From Leptobrachium leishanense (taxonomy: Eukaryota; Chordata; Amphibia; Anura; Megophryidae), in contig CM019063.1 in NCBI GenBank assembly GCA_009667805.1, positions 352,370,942 through 352,434,941 on the forward strand: 64,000 nucleotides of DNA, in the 5' to 3' direction. Below are positions 21,054 to 32,595 of the stretch, in pieces; the first letter of the stretch is position 1, and every line of letters starts with the position of its first letter. A program made the translations under genes and the position numbers. A model generated the notes under the pieces. It made no database searches, was not told where the DNA came from, and was given only the letters and a program-made list of their open reading frames with translations.

Positions 21054-22041
21054 TTTATATGCATTCTTTCAATACCGTCACAAGCAGGTTTTTGTATTTT
21101 TCACGATAATCTTTAGATATTTCAAGTGTGTAATATCATGGCAGGTTGTCTCTCGTCTTTTAAGTCCTTAGGCAAATGGGGTGCAGATAAAGAGTACTCA
21201 TTTCATCTTGAATCAACAACTTCTATCACTCCACCAACTAATATCCAGGGGGCCTTTAATAATCTTCAAAAACTACTAAAAAAACAGATTATATCCAAAT
21301 GGGAAATATCGTCACTTAATAATGACATATCTAAAGAAATGATCCCACACGGATTACGTGTACAGACCATACCAGCCTCACATCTAGTAGATACTAAATA
21401 TATGGAGGACTGGATTAAGGCATCAAACGAATGCTCCACCCAATACATGCAAATTTTGATTGCCTTTGAAACTGAAACATTAAAATAGACTACTGAAGAG
21501 ATTGAGAAGTGTCGCATTGATATACAAACTTTTAGGGACAAGAGCGATTTTGAAAATCTGGAATCAAAACTAAAATCAGTTCTGGATACTTTTAATAAAA
21601 CCATTAAAGACAGAAAGACAAATAAATTTTCTCGAGATTGTAATGACTATAAAATAGGTCAAATCTATCACTTTTCTCGTAGAAATCAATATCAGAGGAG
21701 AACTTCGAGAACCTCTCTACATCCGATTACGATACTTCAGATAATGATGATTCCAGTGCTTATCAACGATCCAATGAACACAGTGGCCCAAATAATCGCG
21801 GCATTTTACGTAAATCCGTGTCTTTTTTGGAGGAGTGTCCCAACCCTCCCCCAAACAATTACAGACCAACAAAAGTAAGAACACGAAAGAGATAAACACC
21901 GACAACTCCTTCAGAATAATTAATTTTACAAATATCGTACTTACCAATGACCAGATACAATCGCTAAATAAAGGATTATCCTTTATTCCACGTTTAAAAG
22001 GAAACAAAGTAGCAAAACAAGAGGACATAGTCTTAGATTAG

Positions 22042-22280
22042 AGGGGCAAAGGTTTAAAAGTAACATCAGGAAGCATTATTTTACTGAGAGGGTGGTGGAT
22101 ACATGGAACAGCCTTCCAGTAGAAGTGGTAGAGGCCAAAACAGTGATTGAATTTAAGCAAGCATGGGATAGGCATAAGGCTATCCTAAACAAATGATAAA
22201 TCCAGGTAAAGTATCCATGTAATTGGGCAGACTAGATGGGCCGAAAGGTTCTTATCTGCCGACATTTTCTATGTTTCTAG
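22042..22280 (+). mobile_element. CR1-like LINE 3' fragment
   Basis: The frame across 22066-22190 reads FTERVVDTWNSLPVEVVEA followed by FKQAWDRHK, the segment after the reverse transcriptase in CR1/jockey-type ORF2 proteins. It ends in 'gggcagactagatgggccgaaaggttcttatctgccg...ttctatgtttc', a common LINE tail in frogs. It is 5' truncated and splits Penelope-like element 1. Confidence 0.7.
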
Positions 22281-22669
22281 TTTTGACGATTTCAACTGGA
22301 TCAAGGATATCCATCTTTTTGTTAGAAAGGTTGCCCTGCACAAGTTCCATAGAATACGTCTTGAAAGCTCTGCGAAGAAATATGGGCTATTATCATCAGA
22401 GATGGACTGTCGTAAAACTCTGATGGAAGTAATGACACAAGTACTAGACACAAGACACAAGACACAAGAACGGGACATACCGTTCTAAAATTAAAAAACA
22501 AATTTACTCCTCCAATCGGCAATTATAGTCATATCGATATGTTCTGTAAAAGGGTCTGTAATGAAATTGAGAAATTAAAGATCGATAAAATTTATACTTC
22601 AGTCCCCGATAATTTAACCAAAAAAGAAAGACAAACATGGAAAGAACTAGCCAGATATGGATGACCTAG

Positions 22670-24029
22670 TGTTACATTCCCCCAGCCAGGCCCACTGGTG
22701 CTGAGAGCTCTTCTCAGACCTTACGGATTTAGGGTTAATCTGTTTGGCTCTCTGCCCCTGGAGTCTCAGCGTCTGACCAGACCTGGGGTCACATGACCTG
22801 CATTACCCTATTTAAATGGCTATCAGTGCAATGGTTCCCTGATCCAGTATAGATCTTCCTTGCTGAGTTCCTGATTTCTATATTTTGTATTTGGATATCC
22901 TGGTTCTGACTCCTGGCTCTGTATTCTAACAATTCTTGTGATTTACCCTTGGTACTGTGTATTGGATATATTGGTTCATGACTCCTGACTCCTGTATTCT
23001 ATTTATATTTGCATTATTTTTGAAATTTGCATTGTCATACAAAGCCAACATAAATAAAAATGACCTTGCAGGGCCAGAGTAGGTCTTCAAGTAAGCCATC
23101 AAAGAAAAATAAAAAAGAAGAAAGTGAAGATCATCCTCGGAAAACACATTAAAATGAAAGGTCATCTGCGAAGAACACATTATAAGAGTTAAAGGTCATC
23201 TGCGAAAAAATGCTTTAAAGTTTAAGGCGACTGCGAAAAACACATTATTAAAGCTAAAGGTCGTCTGCGAAAAACACGTGAAAATTAAGGGTCAGCTGCG
23301 AAATACACACTAAAAGTAAGGTCAGCTAGAGAAACACACCAAAATGTAAGGTCACCTGCAAGAAACGCTTTAAAGTTTTAAGATAGCTGTGAAAAACACA
23401 TCAATATTAAAGGGCATCTGCGAAAAACCAAACTGGCTTTGCATTCTGACCATTCTTTTGCTTGATCCCATTTGTGTTTTGTCTGTGTGGTATTCAGGAT
23501 TCTGGTTTTGTTTGAACCACACTACAGTTTCTGTTTATCTGGTGAGTCCTATTATAGGAATCCAGTTTTGTTGTATGTCCCTGCTGGTTGCAGCTCTAAC
23601 CTCAAGTTCTACATGTGAGTCCTGCCCTGCATGTTGCTGACTATATTTCTGTCAAGTCTGTTATTCTGGTTCATGTTTTCTGTATGTGTGTATCTAGTGC
23701 AGCAGCTCATTGTTCTGCTTTATAGAGACCACCTCAAGGATCTCTTTCTTGTTCCATTGTTGCTAGATATTCCTTCCTGTCAAGTCTGGTTTAACCCTGT
23801 CATTTTGTATATTACCACCCTGTACTCTGTATAGACAGAAGACCATCCAAGGACCTTACCCCAGTACAGGGCTTTCCTCGTGTGTGTATACTGTCTTGTC
23901 TTGTCTGGTTCTGTTGTATCCTGTGTCCAGGGTTCTGTATAATGCAGAAAGACACATATCTGCCTAAAGGGCTTAAAACACACAGCAGTAAGGACCCCCC
24001 TTTGGCTCCCGAGCGGGGCCACCGTAACA
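22670..24029. mobile_element. Solo LTR, 1360 bp, TSD CCTAG
   Basis: Begins TGTTACATTCC and ends CACCGTAACA, so the first and last six bases are inverted (TGTTAC/GTAACA). Flanks are CCTAG at 22665-22669 and 24030-24034. Joining the flanks restores the Penelope reading frame across the site. There is no internal coding sequence. It is unrelated to the other LTR families here. A 41 bp minisatellite lies inside. Confidence 0.88.
23100..23440. repeat. Minisatellite of about 41 bp within the solo LTR
   Basis: About eight units of 'aaggtcatctgcgaaaaacacattaaaagttaa' with indels. They are diverged and lie wholly inside the LTR. Confidence 0.85.
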
Positions 24030-25348
24030 CCTAGTCATAAAAAGATCAGACAAGGGAGGTAACACTGTCTTGATGCATCACGATCAATATGACATCACGA
24101 ACTATGGCTCTCTCCATCCTACAAGGTACTAATACCTACACAGTTCTGCCTAATGACCCTACTATCATCTATTCCAAACAATTTAACAATTTGCTTCTGG
24201 CTGGTTTTGATAAAGCACTAATTTCCAAAGAAGAATATAATTTTATACAATCCGGTCACCCCACTATAGCTACGTTTTACGCATTACCCAAAATACTTAA
24301 AGCCACACTTCCACCTCCGTGTAGACCCATAATCTCTGGCAACAATAGCCTAACACAAAATGTTAGCATATTTCTGGATAAAATTTTACGTCCTTTCGTT
24401 ACATCTTTACCGTCTTACCTTCAGGACTCCAAAGATACTTGAACCCTTTTGGAAAATCTACAGATTCACTCACTCCTATGTTCTCTTTACGTGGAGTCAC
24501 TATACAGTTGTATACCTCACCATCAAGTTCTTAAACACATAGAAAAGTATTTACAAAGACAAACTACTCTTTCCCATGAATTCGTTAGTTTCATCCTGAG
24601 TCTTCTCGAATTTGTTCTTACCCATAACTATTTCCTTTTTGAAGGTAAATACTACTTACAATGTAGAGGCTCTGCGATGGGTACCCCTTGTGCCCCCACG
24701 TATGCCAATCTTTATCTAGGACTATGGGAGGAAACAATCATGTTCTCAGAAATAATGTCAAATTTCCATCCATCTATTCATACTTGGAAGCGACATATCG
24801 ATGACATCTGGGTCTCTAATTCCGAAAAGTTTTACGATTTTGTATCTCATCTGAATCAAAATAACCTAAATCTTCACTTCACTTGTGAAGCTAATGCTGA
24901 TCAACTCAATTTTCTGGACACCTCCATCCATAAACATGATAATGGTGATCTAACAACAACACTCTTTAGAAAGCCAACTGCCACAGATAATTTCTTAACT
25001 TGGTCCAGTTATCATCCCATGGGTCTAAAAAGACGTATTCCGGTGGGTCTGTACTTCAACTGACGAATTTCAATCTACAGCAAAAGCATTACGTCTACGC
25101 TTTAAACAAAAGGGATATCCCAATCGCATTTTAAAGTCAGCGTATAAACGCGCACTGAATACAGATCGATCTAGCCTGCTAACAACCTCTCCTAAGCATA
25201 CTAGAAAAGGCAAAAAAAACATTAGACTTGTCGGAAATTACGATGCGGGATGGAAAGCCAGTCAAGAAAATTCTTGAACGCTTCTGGCCAATTTTAATTC
25301 AAGACACTCATTTAAAAGATTCATTGAGCCCTAGGCCAGTAATGACGG

Positions 25349-26255
25349 TGTAATGGGGGGGAGTAGCGTCCACTAGAGAGTAGCAGAGTTGAGATCCTTA
25401 AGGACTGATAAACCTTTTTGACGTTTAAATACCGATTGGCAGACACAGAATTATACACTTGCGGCAACGAGGATAAACAAAACACTGAGTTGTTACTAAG
25501 CACTAAAGGTTTCAAGACCGATAGACTACTTAGAGCACAAGCAGAAATACACAGATTAGTCAAACAGTTGGTGAATTGTGCGGACTGCAGGGCAGTCAGG
25601 AAATAAGCTGCGTTAACGTTTGTCAATAATCGGGAGCAGGTCAGCGGTACCTTCAGATAGTCAGAGACAACACATACACCTCGGAGTCTGTCGTAAGTAC
25701 AGTAACGAGTATTGTTGCTGGTGAGCGCACACTGACCATGAGCTGCAAATAAGCAGTAGCTTGAGATCGCAGATCTTATCAATATGTGTGGCTGGAGAAC
25801 ATGAGCCCAGGGTTGGGTATAGGAACCTAATGAGGCCTCAGACAGGACCCAGCGCTGAGACGGGACACTTCCCCAGTAGCGTGTAAACCCCCCAGCGGCA
25901 AGCATGGGGTTAAACCACCAAAGCACCACACAGGTGATCGTAATCAAGCAGCAGGAGAATAGTCAAAATCAAGCCGGGCCAAATAACAGGAGCAGAGATC
26001 GAATCCAGAAAACAGGTTGGCAACAGAGAATCAATACAAACGAATGGTTAGCGATGCGGGAAACAGACTCTACGACAGGGCAACGAGGCAACTCCTCGCG
26101 CCCTGTTTTAAACCCGGCGGTTCCTCGTGACCATGCTAGGCCCCGCCCCCTCGGACGCCGCTCGGCCTTTCCCCAGTGCTGGCAGCTGGCCAGCTCTTGG
26201 CACAGGACCTTGCCCAGACCCCCCAGGCAGTGCAGCAGGGGCTGAGGACATGACA
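25349..26255 (-). mobile_element. Solo LTR of gypsy family G2, TSD GACGG
   Basis: 907 bp matching, on the minus strand, the LTRs of the gypsy element at 38889-43773. It starts TGTAATGG and ends ATGACA on the plus strand. GACGG flanks it at 25344-25348 and 26256-26260. It sits between the reverse transcriptase and endonuclease blocks of Penelope-like element 1. An open frame of about 200 codons runs through it on the minus strand (M at 25947). Confidence 0.92.
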
Positions 26256-27346
26256 GACGGCAAGACATAATACAAATATTGGAGATAGACTCATTCATAG
26301 TCACTTCAATACACAATCTGCTCATCACAAAAGAAACAGTTGGCTATCCTCTAATATGTGTAAAGCATGTCCCCATGTAATGAAAGATTCAAAGTTTATC
26401 AAAAACTATGACGGATCCTCAAGTTTTCCAGCAACACAGTTTTTCAACTGTAAGACACAAGGAGTAGTTTACCAATTGATCTGTCATTGTGGCCTAAAAT
26501 ATGTCGATAAGACTATCCGCCCATTAAAATTACAGATTCTCGAACAACTGAGATCTGTTAAATATTGCAATGAAACCCCTAGAGCGAGATACTTAAAAGC
26601 CTTCCATGGAGGCACGACTACAAATCTGAAATTTCTCGCTATCAAACAAGTCAAAATGGGTCCCTGAAAAGGTGATCTAGATCTAAGGCTCAAGAAACGC
26701 GAGGCTTTCTGGATTTACAAATTAAACACACTATCCCCTAATGGTTTAAATGAAGGTTTTACCTTCACTACATTTATTTGATTATTCTCCATGTTGTTAT
26801 CTTAGTTTACAGAATATTTTAGCTTTTTTCCCCAATTTCATCCTTCTTCTTCCCTCCCCCTCCTCTTTTACTTATAAATGGCTAGTCTTAGGGTTTTTAT
26901 TATATTCCACTGCATTGCATCCCAATATCCCAATCGCCTGGTTTTCATGATACCCTATTAAACATCTAAGTCAATTACGACACTACTACAACCGTATACG
27001 GCGATACTTATATATAAAAGACACTCACCTACTAATATTCGCTATTACAATTACGGGATTACACGACAAAAGCTTTCCCAGTCTCTCTGGGTATCTATAT
27101 GGACTATGATATTATTTTTCACTGTTGTGGCTTATCGCGTCTCGAGCGCAGGTTTGAAGCATATAAGCATCTATACCAATGTGGTCCGCTGCCTGGCAAC
27201 GCAGACGCTAGCCGCTTCTTGGAAACCTATCAATTGGGGATAGTGGATGCGCACGCAATCCCGGAAGTGGCTTGATAATTTATTCCAATCCGGATATTCA
27301 TTCCCAGACTGACGATATAAATAGAGGTACAGATATGGGGTCCCCT

Positions 27347-27389
27347 CACTCTTGATAAAGCCGTGTATAGCGTCGAAACGCGTCGAGTG
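27347..27389 (+). ncRNA. Degenerate hammerhead-ribozyme-like motif of Penelope element 1
   Basis: CACTC and GAGTG can pair as helix I around a core TTGATAA ... GAAA ... CGCGTC. Hammerhead ribozymes in pseudo-LTRs of Penelope-like elements are established knowledge. Here the first core box departs from CTGANGA and helix II is weak, so activity is doubtful. It lies about 570 bp past the endonuclease. Confidence 0.45.
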
Positions 27390-27428
27390 CTATGGCTGCC
27401 TGCCTTTCCTTTTAACTGCTGTACTTTT

Positions 27429-29310
27429 TTTTTCTATTTTCAAAATTTTTATTTGCAAATAAGTCAGCAATACAGTGGACATAGAGATTGAAAAAGAAGT
27501 CGCAGAGTATAAGTGCAAATATTAATAGCAAACAATCGAGGAAAGTCAGCAGCTTATGGAAAAGAGGCCACACAATAGCTTAAACAGAAGTACCCAGCAA
27601 TATAGAACATATACGCTGTGTCGCGAGACGTCGTCGAGCTTATTCAGAAGGAGGAGGAGAGAAAAAAAGGGGGGAGGGGAGAGGGCACAGAAACAGGAGC
27701 ACCCTGTCTGAAAATATGTGGTGCTCAACGGCTCCAGAGGGGTCCAGGGGGCCGAGGAGGAAACCACAAGGTAAGGGCCGTGGTAGGGCCTAAAAAGGTA
27801 GCGAGAGCCTAGGTGGCCACCTCAAGGTGCACCCACCACAAGTCCCTGCTCCCGGGAAAGGGATTAGTAAAGGGGGAAAGGGGGGAGGGTAAGAAAGAGA
27901 GAAAAAAAACCTCCACCACCGAAAAGCTCCACTGACTAAAGAGTCCGTAATGTCCAAAAGAACCGTGACTGCAATGTAACAGTAAAAGAAAAATAAGGCC
28001 AACAGACGAGGAACAACAACAGTTTCCCCTAAGTAGTCAATCTGGGGAGTCTTGTGGTATAGAGGAGTCATCCAAAGAGTCTGCAGTTGCGCCATTTAGA
28101 GGGTCCCAGAGTAAACACATAGCTCACAGGTGTGGATAAGCCTCCTCGGCTGAAGTGGCCACTAGCGAGCTGCCATCCTCTCGGTGAATAATCAGGGTAC
28201 CCTGAGCCCCCCACTGATAACTAACGCCCTGGGTGCGAAGGAGAGTCGTCACAGGCCGAAAACGGTGCCTAGCAGCAAGAGTAATGTAAGGAATGTCCCA
28301 ATACACAGCGATATTTGCCCCCTCAAAGGGTATTGCAGGGGTATTCCTCACTGCCCGAAACATCGCAGAGTGAATGGATATATCTCGAATAGTCACGATG
28401 ACGTCTCAAGGTGCTTCAGCGGGGGCCAAGGCGGCCTTTCGTACCCGAAGGGACATCAAAATTGGGTTCCCAAGGTTATCTGAGGTGGGGAGAATCGCTG
28501 TCATAAAGCGGGAGACATAAGATGTTAAGTCCGGGTCCTTCACCATTTTCGGCACTCCCCGAAGCTTTACATTTTTACGCTGATGTCTGGACTCCAGCGC
28601 CACCACAGCAGACTGGAGGCCATCCAGTTGACGTTGAATTGCTTGCAGGTGGGAAGAGGACGCAGTCTGTATCTCCTCGACCACCTTTGTGCGGGCCTGA
28701 ACGTCCACCAACTGGGTCTGGGCCACCTTTATTTCAACTCCGAGGGTGTGTAGGTCTCCCTGCCAGGACTCCTGGGCGTCAGCTAACAGGGTGCGTATAT
28801 CCCGCTTAGTAGTGGGGAGATCCTCATCCTCCACATCAGATGGCACCACGTGCAGGACAGGTGGGGTGGTAGTAGGAGCCGCCAGCTGTGGACCGGAGGG
28901 CTCAGGTTCAGGCAGGTCTGGGCTCGGTTGCTTTCACCCCAAACTCCCTCCCAATGAGAGACGGATGTCAGGCTCAAGGGTGTTGTCTGCGACACCACCG
29001 CCTCTAGTTTTCTTATCTATTCCAGGGCCGAGCGTCGCTTCGTGTGTCCGTGGGTCCGCAATAACAATAGGCCTCAAAGATGGCTGCTGGTCTGCCGCTG
29101 GGGTACCTCGTGTGCGGCCTCCACTGCTCTCGCAGGTCCGGAGGGGGAAGCAAACAGGCTCCGGAACGTCGCTCCTGATGGCTGGTCACGACTGAAGCAG
29201 GAAAGGAGAGACTCTGCGTGTTCGAGTCTCCCGAATATGCCGTTTTCGCCAAGTATATGGAGAAGCTCCAAACACACGCGTCCGCTTCTGATCGCTGCCG
29301 GCCACGCCCC
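27429..29310 (-). mobile_element. L1/Tx1-like element with ORF1 only
   Basis: A 15 bp duplication AACTGCTGTACTTTT (27414-27428 and 29311-29325) flanks the insert. On the minus strand it starts GGGGCGTGGCC, carries ORF1, then about 0.7 kb of 3' sequence, and ends AATAAAAATTTTGAAAATAG plus a poly(A) run. The 5' start matches the element at 35395, so the 5' end appears intact and the missing ORF2 is an internal loss, not 5' truncation. This is the layout of half-LINE (HAL1-like) elements. Confidence 0.85.
28124..28849 (-). pseudogene. LINE-1 type ORF1 protein (Transposase_22-like)
   Basis: The frame holds a coiled-coil-like N-terminal part (heptads through VEEIQTASSSHLQAIQRQLDGLQSAVVALE), then KNVKLRGVPKMV, the start of the RNA-recognition domain. 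The C-terminal domain has DVIVTIRD, IAVYWDIPYITLAARHRF and VSYQWGAQGTLII, matching the ORF1p order. One in-frame TGA at 28406-28408 falls where the family has Arg in PRDVIV, consistent with a CpG decay of CGA to TGA. No ATG is visible at the left end of the frame; a frameshift probably lies near 28850. The protein would bind RNA and form trimers in the retrotransposition particle. Confidence 0.8.
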
Positions 29311-29325
29311 AACTGCTGTACTTTT

Positions 29326-30077
29326 CATTTTTGAACTCGCTATTCCTTCCTTCCATGGTGGCGTATAGTAGGTGGCTCGAACCACCGAGCTATAGCTCAT
29401 TGCCGTATATTTCAATTTGAACCTGCTATTCCTACTTTTCATTGTGGTGTATAGTAGGCAGCACGAACCGCCGAGGTATAGAAGACCTAGGCTATAGAGG
29501 TATAGTTGCTATTTCCTGCAACTTTGTAATATCTCTACTTTGTATCTAATGAGTATATCTATTGGTTGACAATCTATGGTCTAATCGGCTCTAGGTCTTG
29601 AAATTTTGGATATATGCCAGCATTTGTATATTATGACTGTTGTCAACGTATAGATATTCTTGGTCAATGACCTGCTGGTCTATAATGGTTTATTCATTTT
29701 TTTGATTGTTTGGCTTATATATTTTAGTCTCTGTCGGAGATTACTGGGTAGCACTTTGTATCAATTTGCTTTTGCCTATTATGACTTATTATTTATTTCT
29801 TATATGCGATCCAAGTGTTACTTCCCTTCCGTTTACATTGTAACAGGATTAAATACTTCCTATACATGTGGTTAGTAAACACGGCAATTACCGAACCAGC
29901 TATTATGAGGATGCGCTATTTCAGTTCACTAGTCATCAATTTTGTGTGTTTTTATTCGGCTATATGTTTTTCTGTGAATTAATAAAATATTAAAGTTTAT
30001 ATTTTATATTTACTACACCAGACTCAGCCTCTTGGCTCTTTTCTCTTTAATCCGTTTACAGTGCAAGATCCCTGGGA
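29326..30077 (+). other. 3' region of Penelope element 1, non-coding
   Basis: Contains two diverged copies of about 70 bp (near 29335-29410 and 29415-29485) sharing 'gctattcct...tagtaggyrgcwcgaaccrccgag'. The rest is T-rich. No gene seen. It ends at the right copy of the 79 bp direct repeat. Confidence 0.5.
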
Positions 30078-30157
30078 TTTCCTACGTCCCCTTTTGTGTC
30101 TGGTTTATATTCCTGCAGTTTAAAAGGACTCCAGTCCTTTTTCTTTCTTTTTTTGCC
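30078..30157 (+). repeat. 80 bp direct repeat, right copy (partner 20975-21053)
   Basis: See the left copy. It is followed by a 50-codon open stretch (KKRPAEMRVCLTQYDKCRLLYWEKL...) of unknown nature that ends at 30325. Confidence 0.8.
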
Positions 30158-30325
30158 AAAAAGAGGCCTGCTGAAATGAGAGTCTGCTTAACCCAATATG
30201 ACAAGTGTCGTCTGCTTTATTGGGAGAAATTAAGAACTGACATTGATTCAGAGCTGCTTGCTGAGGGTAGAATCCAGGAACTAGCAGAGGAAAACGAATC
30301 ACGACGGCCGAGGGAAAATATTTAA

Positions 30326-30735
30326 CCAGGGCTCGCGTAACAGCAGCAATTCGCTCTTCTTTATTGGTACTAATATATAGAAATCTATCAATATTGTTTT
30401 ATATTATTATCCTATATAATGATATTGTTTCATCTATTAATCATGTTGTTATATCCTTTCCTCACCAAACTTTATCTTTGTATTAGTTTAATATTGTTTT
30501 TCATATATATTTAATCTTCTTATTATATCAAATTTATATGTGTACCTAATTAAAAATGACTACAATAAATTTATTATTATAAATTGTTACTATTCTTTTT
30601 ATAGTGCATTATGTTATCATATTAATTGCACCCTAGAAACATCCTAATATTTTAAAACCTAGTGTGTTGTGTGAGTTAATTACCTTATGTCTAGTACTAG
30701 TTATTATAATGTAATGGGTCTGATTTTATAACGTG
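30326..30735. other. AT-rich stretch, no gene
   Basis: Over 75 percent A+T, no open frame and no clear repeat boundaries. Confidence 0.7.
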
Positions 30736-30738
30736 TAA

Positions 30739-31163
30739 GGCTAGGGTCAGACGAACGCATTTTTATGTTGTCTGTGAAAAAGTGCGTTCGAACGAATGGA
30801 CGCATTTTTTCACAGAATACGTGATAGTGGTCATACTATGCGCATTTTCGTCCGTGATTTTGTACGGATCATCAATAAAACTCTTTTTGTGTCTGGACGT
30901 TATGTTGGCCGGACATTAGCAGCGTCTGACGTCTCCTAATCACACACACACGCCGCTAGCGGACGCAGCGCACTCTGTACGTCAGTACCTGCGGTTTCAC
31001 GTTCTCGAAAAAATGCGTTCATTTTCCACTTGCGTTGCGCAGCCGGACTTTTGTGCGACCGTACTTCGTATATTGGCCGTCATTGCCTGGCATCTGTTGC
31101 TACTACGGCCGTGATTAAGTGCGCCAGAACGCGCGTTCGCACTGCCTCAGTCTGACCCTAGCC
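30739..31163. mobile_element. PIF/Harbinger-like MITE, copy 3
   Basis: 425 bp with GGCTAGGGTCAGACG ends and TAA duplications at 30736-30738 and 31164-31166. It shares the internal 'tggccggacattagcagcg' segment with copies 2 and 4, in the same orientation as copy 2. Confidence 0.92.
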
Positions 31164-31166
31164 TAA

Positions 31167-31925
31167 TAACTTTAAAATATTATTGTTATTAATTAATCTT
31201 AAAGTGCTTGAAAAATATTAATATTTCTAAAAAGTGATTTTACCTTTTATATTGTGCATTTTGTGCAATTCTACTTTTAAGTTCCATGTTGCTATAAAGT
31301 GCATATAATTTATTATTCCACTTAAAGTGCCATAATGTTATAAAGTGTTAAATTATCATTGTGCATTATATTGAATAAGTGCCAATTATCTTATATTTAT
31401 CATGTTATATTAATCATTATATCCTATTGTGGTTATAAGTGCCATGTTACTTATCATAGAGTGTCTATTTTAAACTGTGACTCGTTATTTTGCTCGCAAT
31501 ACATGATCAAATTAGATGATCATTAACTTCATTTTAATTATCAAAATATAGATATTTCCATATATAAGTAAACATATACTATATAAATGTAGTCTAGTCC
31601 AAATAACTATTTTAATGTGCATGTTAATTCGGAATTTATTTTATTAACTTTTTTATATCCTTAAAATTCCAGCACAAATCTTTGTGCTTTTGTATCAATA
31701 TGTTGCATGCATCTTTTGTTATACTTTATCATGATTATAAGTGCTATATATATATTGTTATATGGTGTACTTAACATAAAAATTACTTATCATAAAGTGT
31801 CTGTTATCAAATGTGCCTTGTTTTCGTATCCTCACTAAATAATTAAAATTAAATGGTTATTAACTCTATTTACAATCCCATTCTTAATATAATCATTTAA
31901 AATTAAGAAATATATATTATATACA
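31167..31925. other. AT-rich stretch with recurrent 'ataaagtgc'
   Basis: No gene. The phrase 'ataaagtgc/ataagtgcc' occurs about ten times with irregular spacing, suggesting an old decayed tandem repeat. Confidence 0.6.
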
Positions 31926-32039
31926 TACCGTATTTTTCGCTCCATAAGACGCACCTGACCATAAGACACACCTAGTTTTTAGAGGAGGAAAACAGGAAAA
32001 TAAATATTCTGAAATCAAATAGTGTAATAATGGATATTA

Positions 32040-32585
32040 TCCTCTCATGGAAATACTGCCCCAGCTCATGGATACTGTCCCCAGCTCATGGATACTGTCC
32101 CCCAGCTCATGGATACCGTCCCCCAGCTCATGGATAATGCCCCAGCTCATGGATATGCCCCCCAGCTTATGGATATGCCCCCCAGCTCATGGATATGCCC
32201 CAGCTCATGGATACATATGCCCCCCAGCTCATGGATATGCCCCCCAGCTCATGGATATGCCCCAGCTCATGGATATGCCCCAGCACATGGATTTGCCCCA
32301 GCACATGGATATACCCCAACACATGGATATGCCCCAGCACATGGATAATGCCCCAGCTCATGGATATTGCCCCAGCACATGGATATGCCCCAGCACATGG
32401 ATATGCCCCAGCTCATGGATTTGCCCCAGCTCACACATGGATATGCCCCAGCTCACACATGGATATGCCCCAGCTCACTCATGGATATGCCCCAGCTCAC
32501 TCATGGATATGCCCCAGCTCACTCATGGATGTGCCCCAGCTCACTCATGGATATGCCCCAGCAGCTCATGGATATGCCTCAGCTC
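32040..32585 (+). repeat. 18 bp minisatellite (ATGGATATGCCCCAGCTC)n
   Basis: About 28 units of 18 bp with 1-3 bp spacing variants and an expanded 'cagctcactc' form to the right. Because 18 is a multiple of three and the unit lacks stops in all three plus frames, long open frames (up to 192 codons) arise without being genes. Confidence 0.95.
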
Positions 32586-32595
32586 ACCTGCCGCT

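Larger units (their letters stand above)
21126..26781 (+). pseudogene. Penelope-like element 1, broken by three insertions
   Basis: Coding blocks are 21126-22041 (N-terminal region), 22281-22664, 24035-25343 (reverse transcriptase) and 26261-26781 (GIY-YIG endonuclease). Recognisable parts are SDKGGNTVLM, the motif B block GSAMGTPCAPTYANLYLG, the motif C RHIDDIWV and NLNFLDT-like residues. The endonuclease has GVVYQLICHCGLKYVDKT, a Y-C-x-C-G-x-x-Y-V variant of GIY-YIG, and the C-terminal FWIYKLNTLSPNGLN. The usual catalytic Asp of motif A is Tyr here (YVESLYSCIPH, where the family has DVxSLY). There are also frameshifts near 21490, 24120, 24440 and 25063, so it is inactive. The three inserts are a CR1-like fragment and two solo LTRs. 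Confidence 0.85.
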
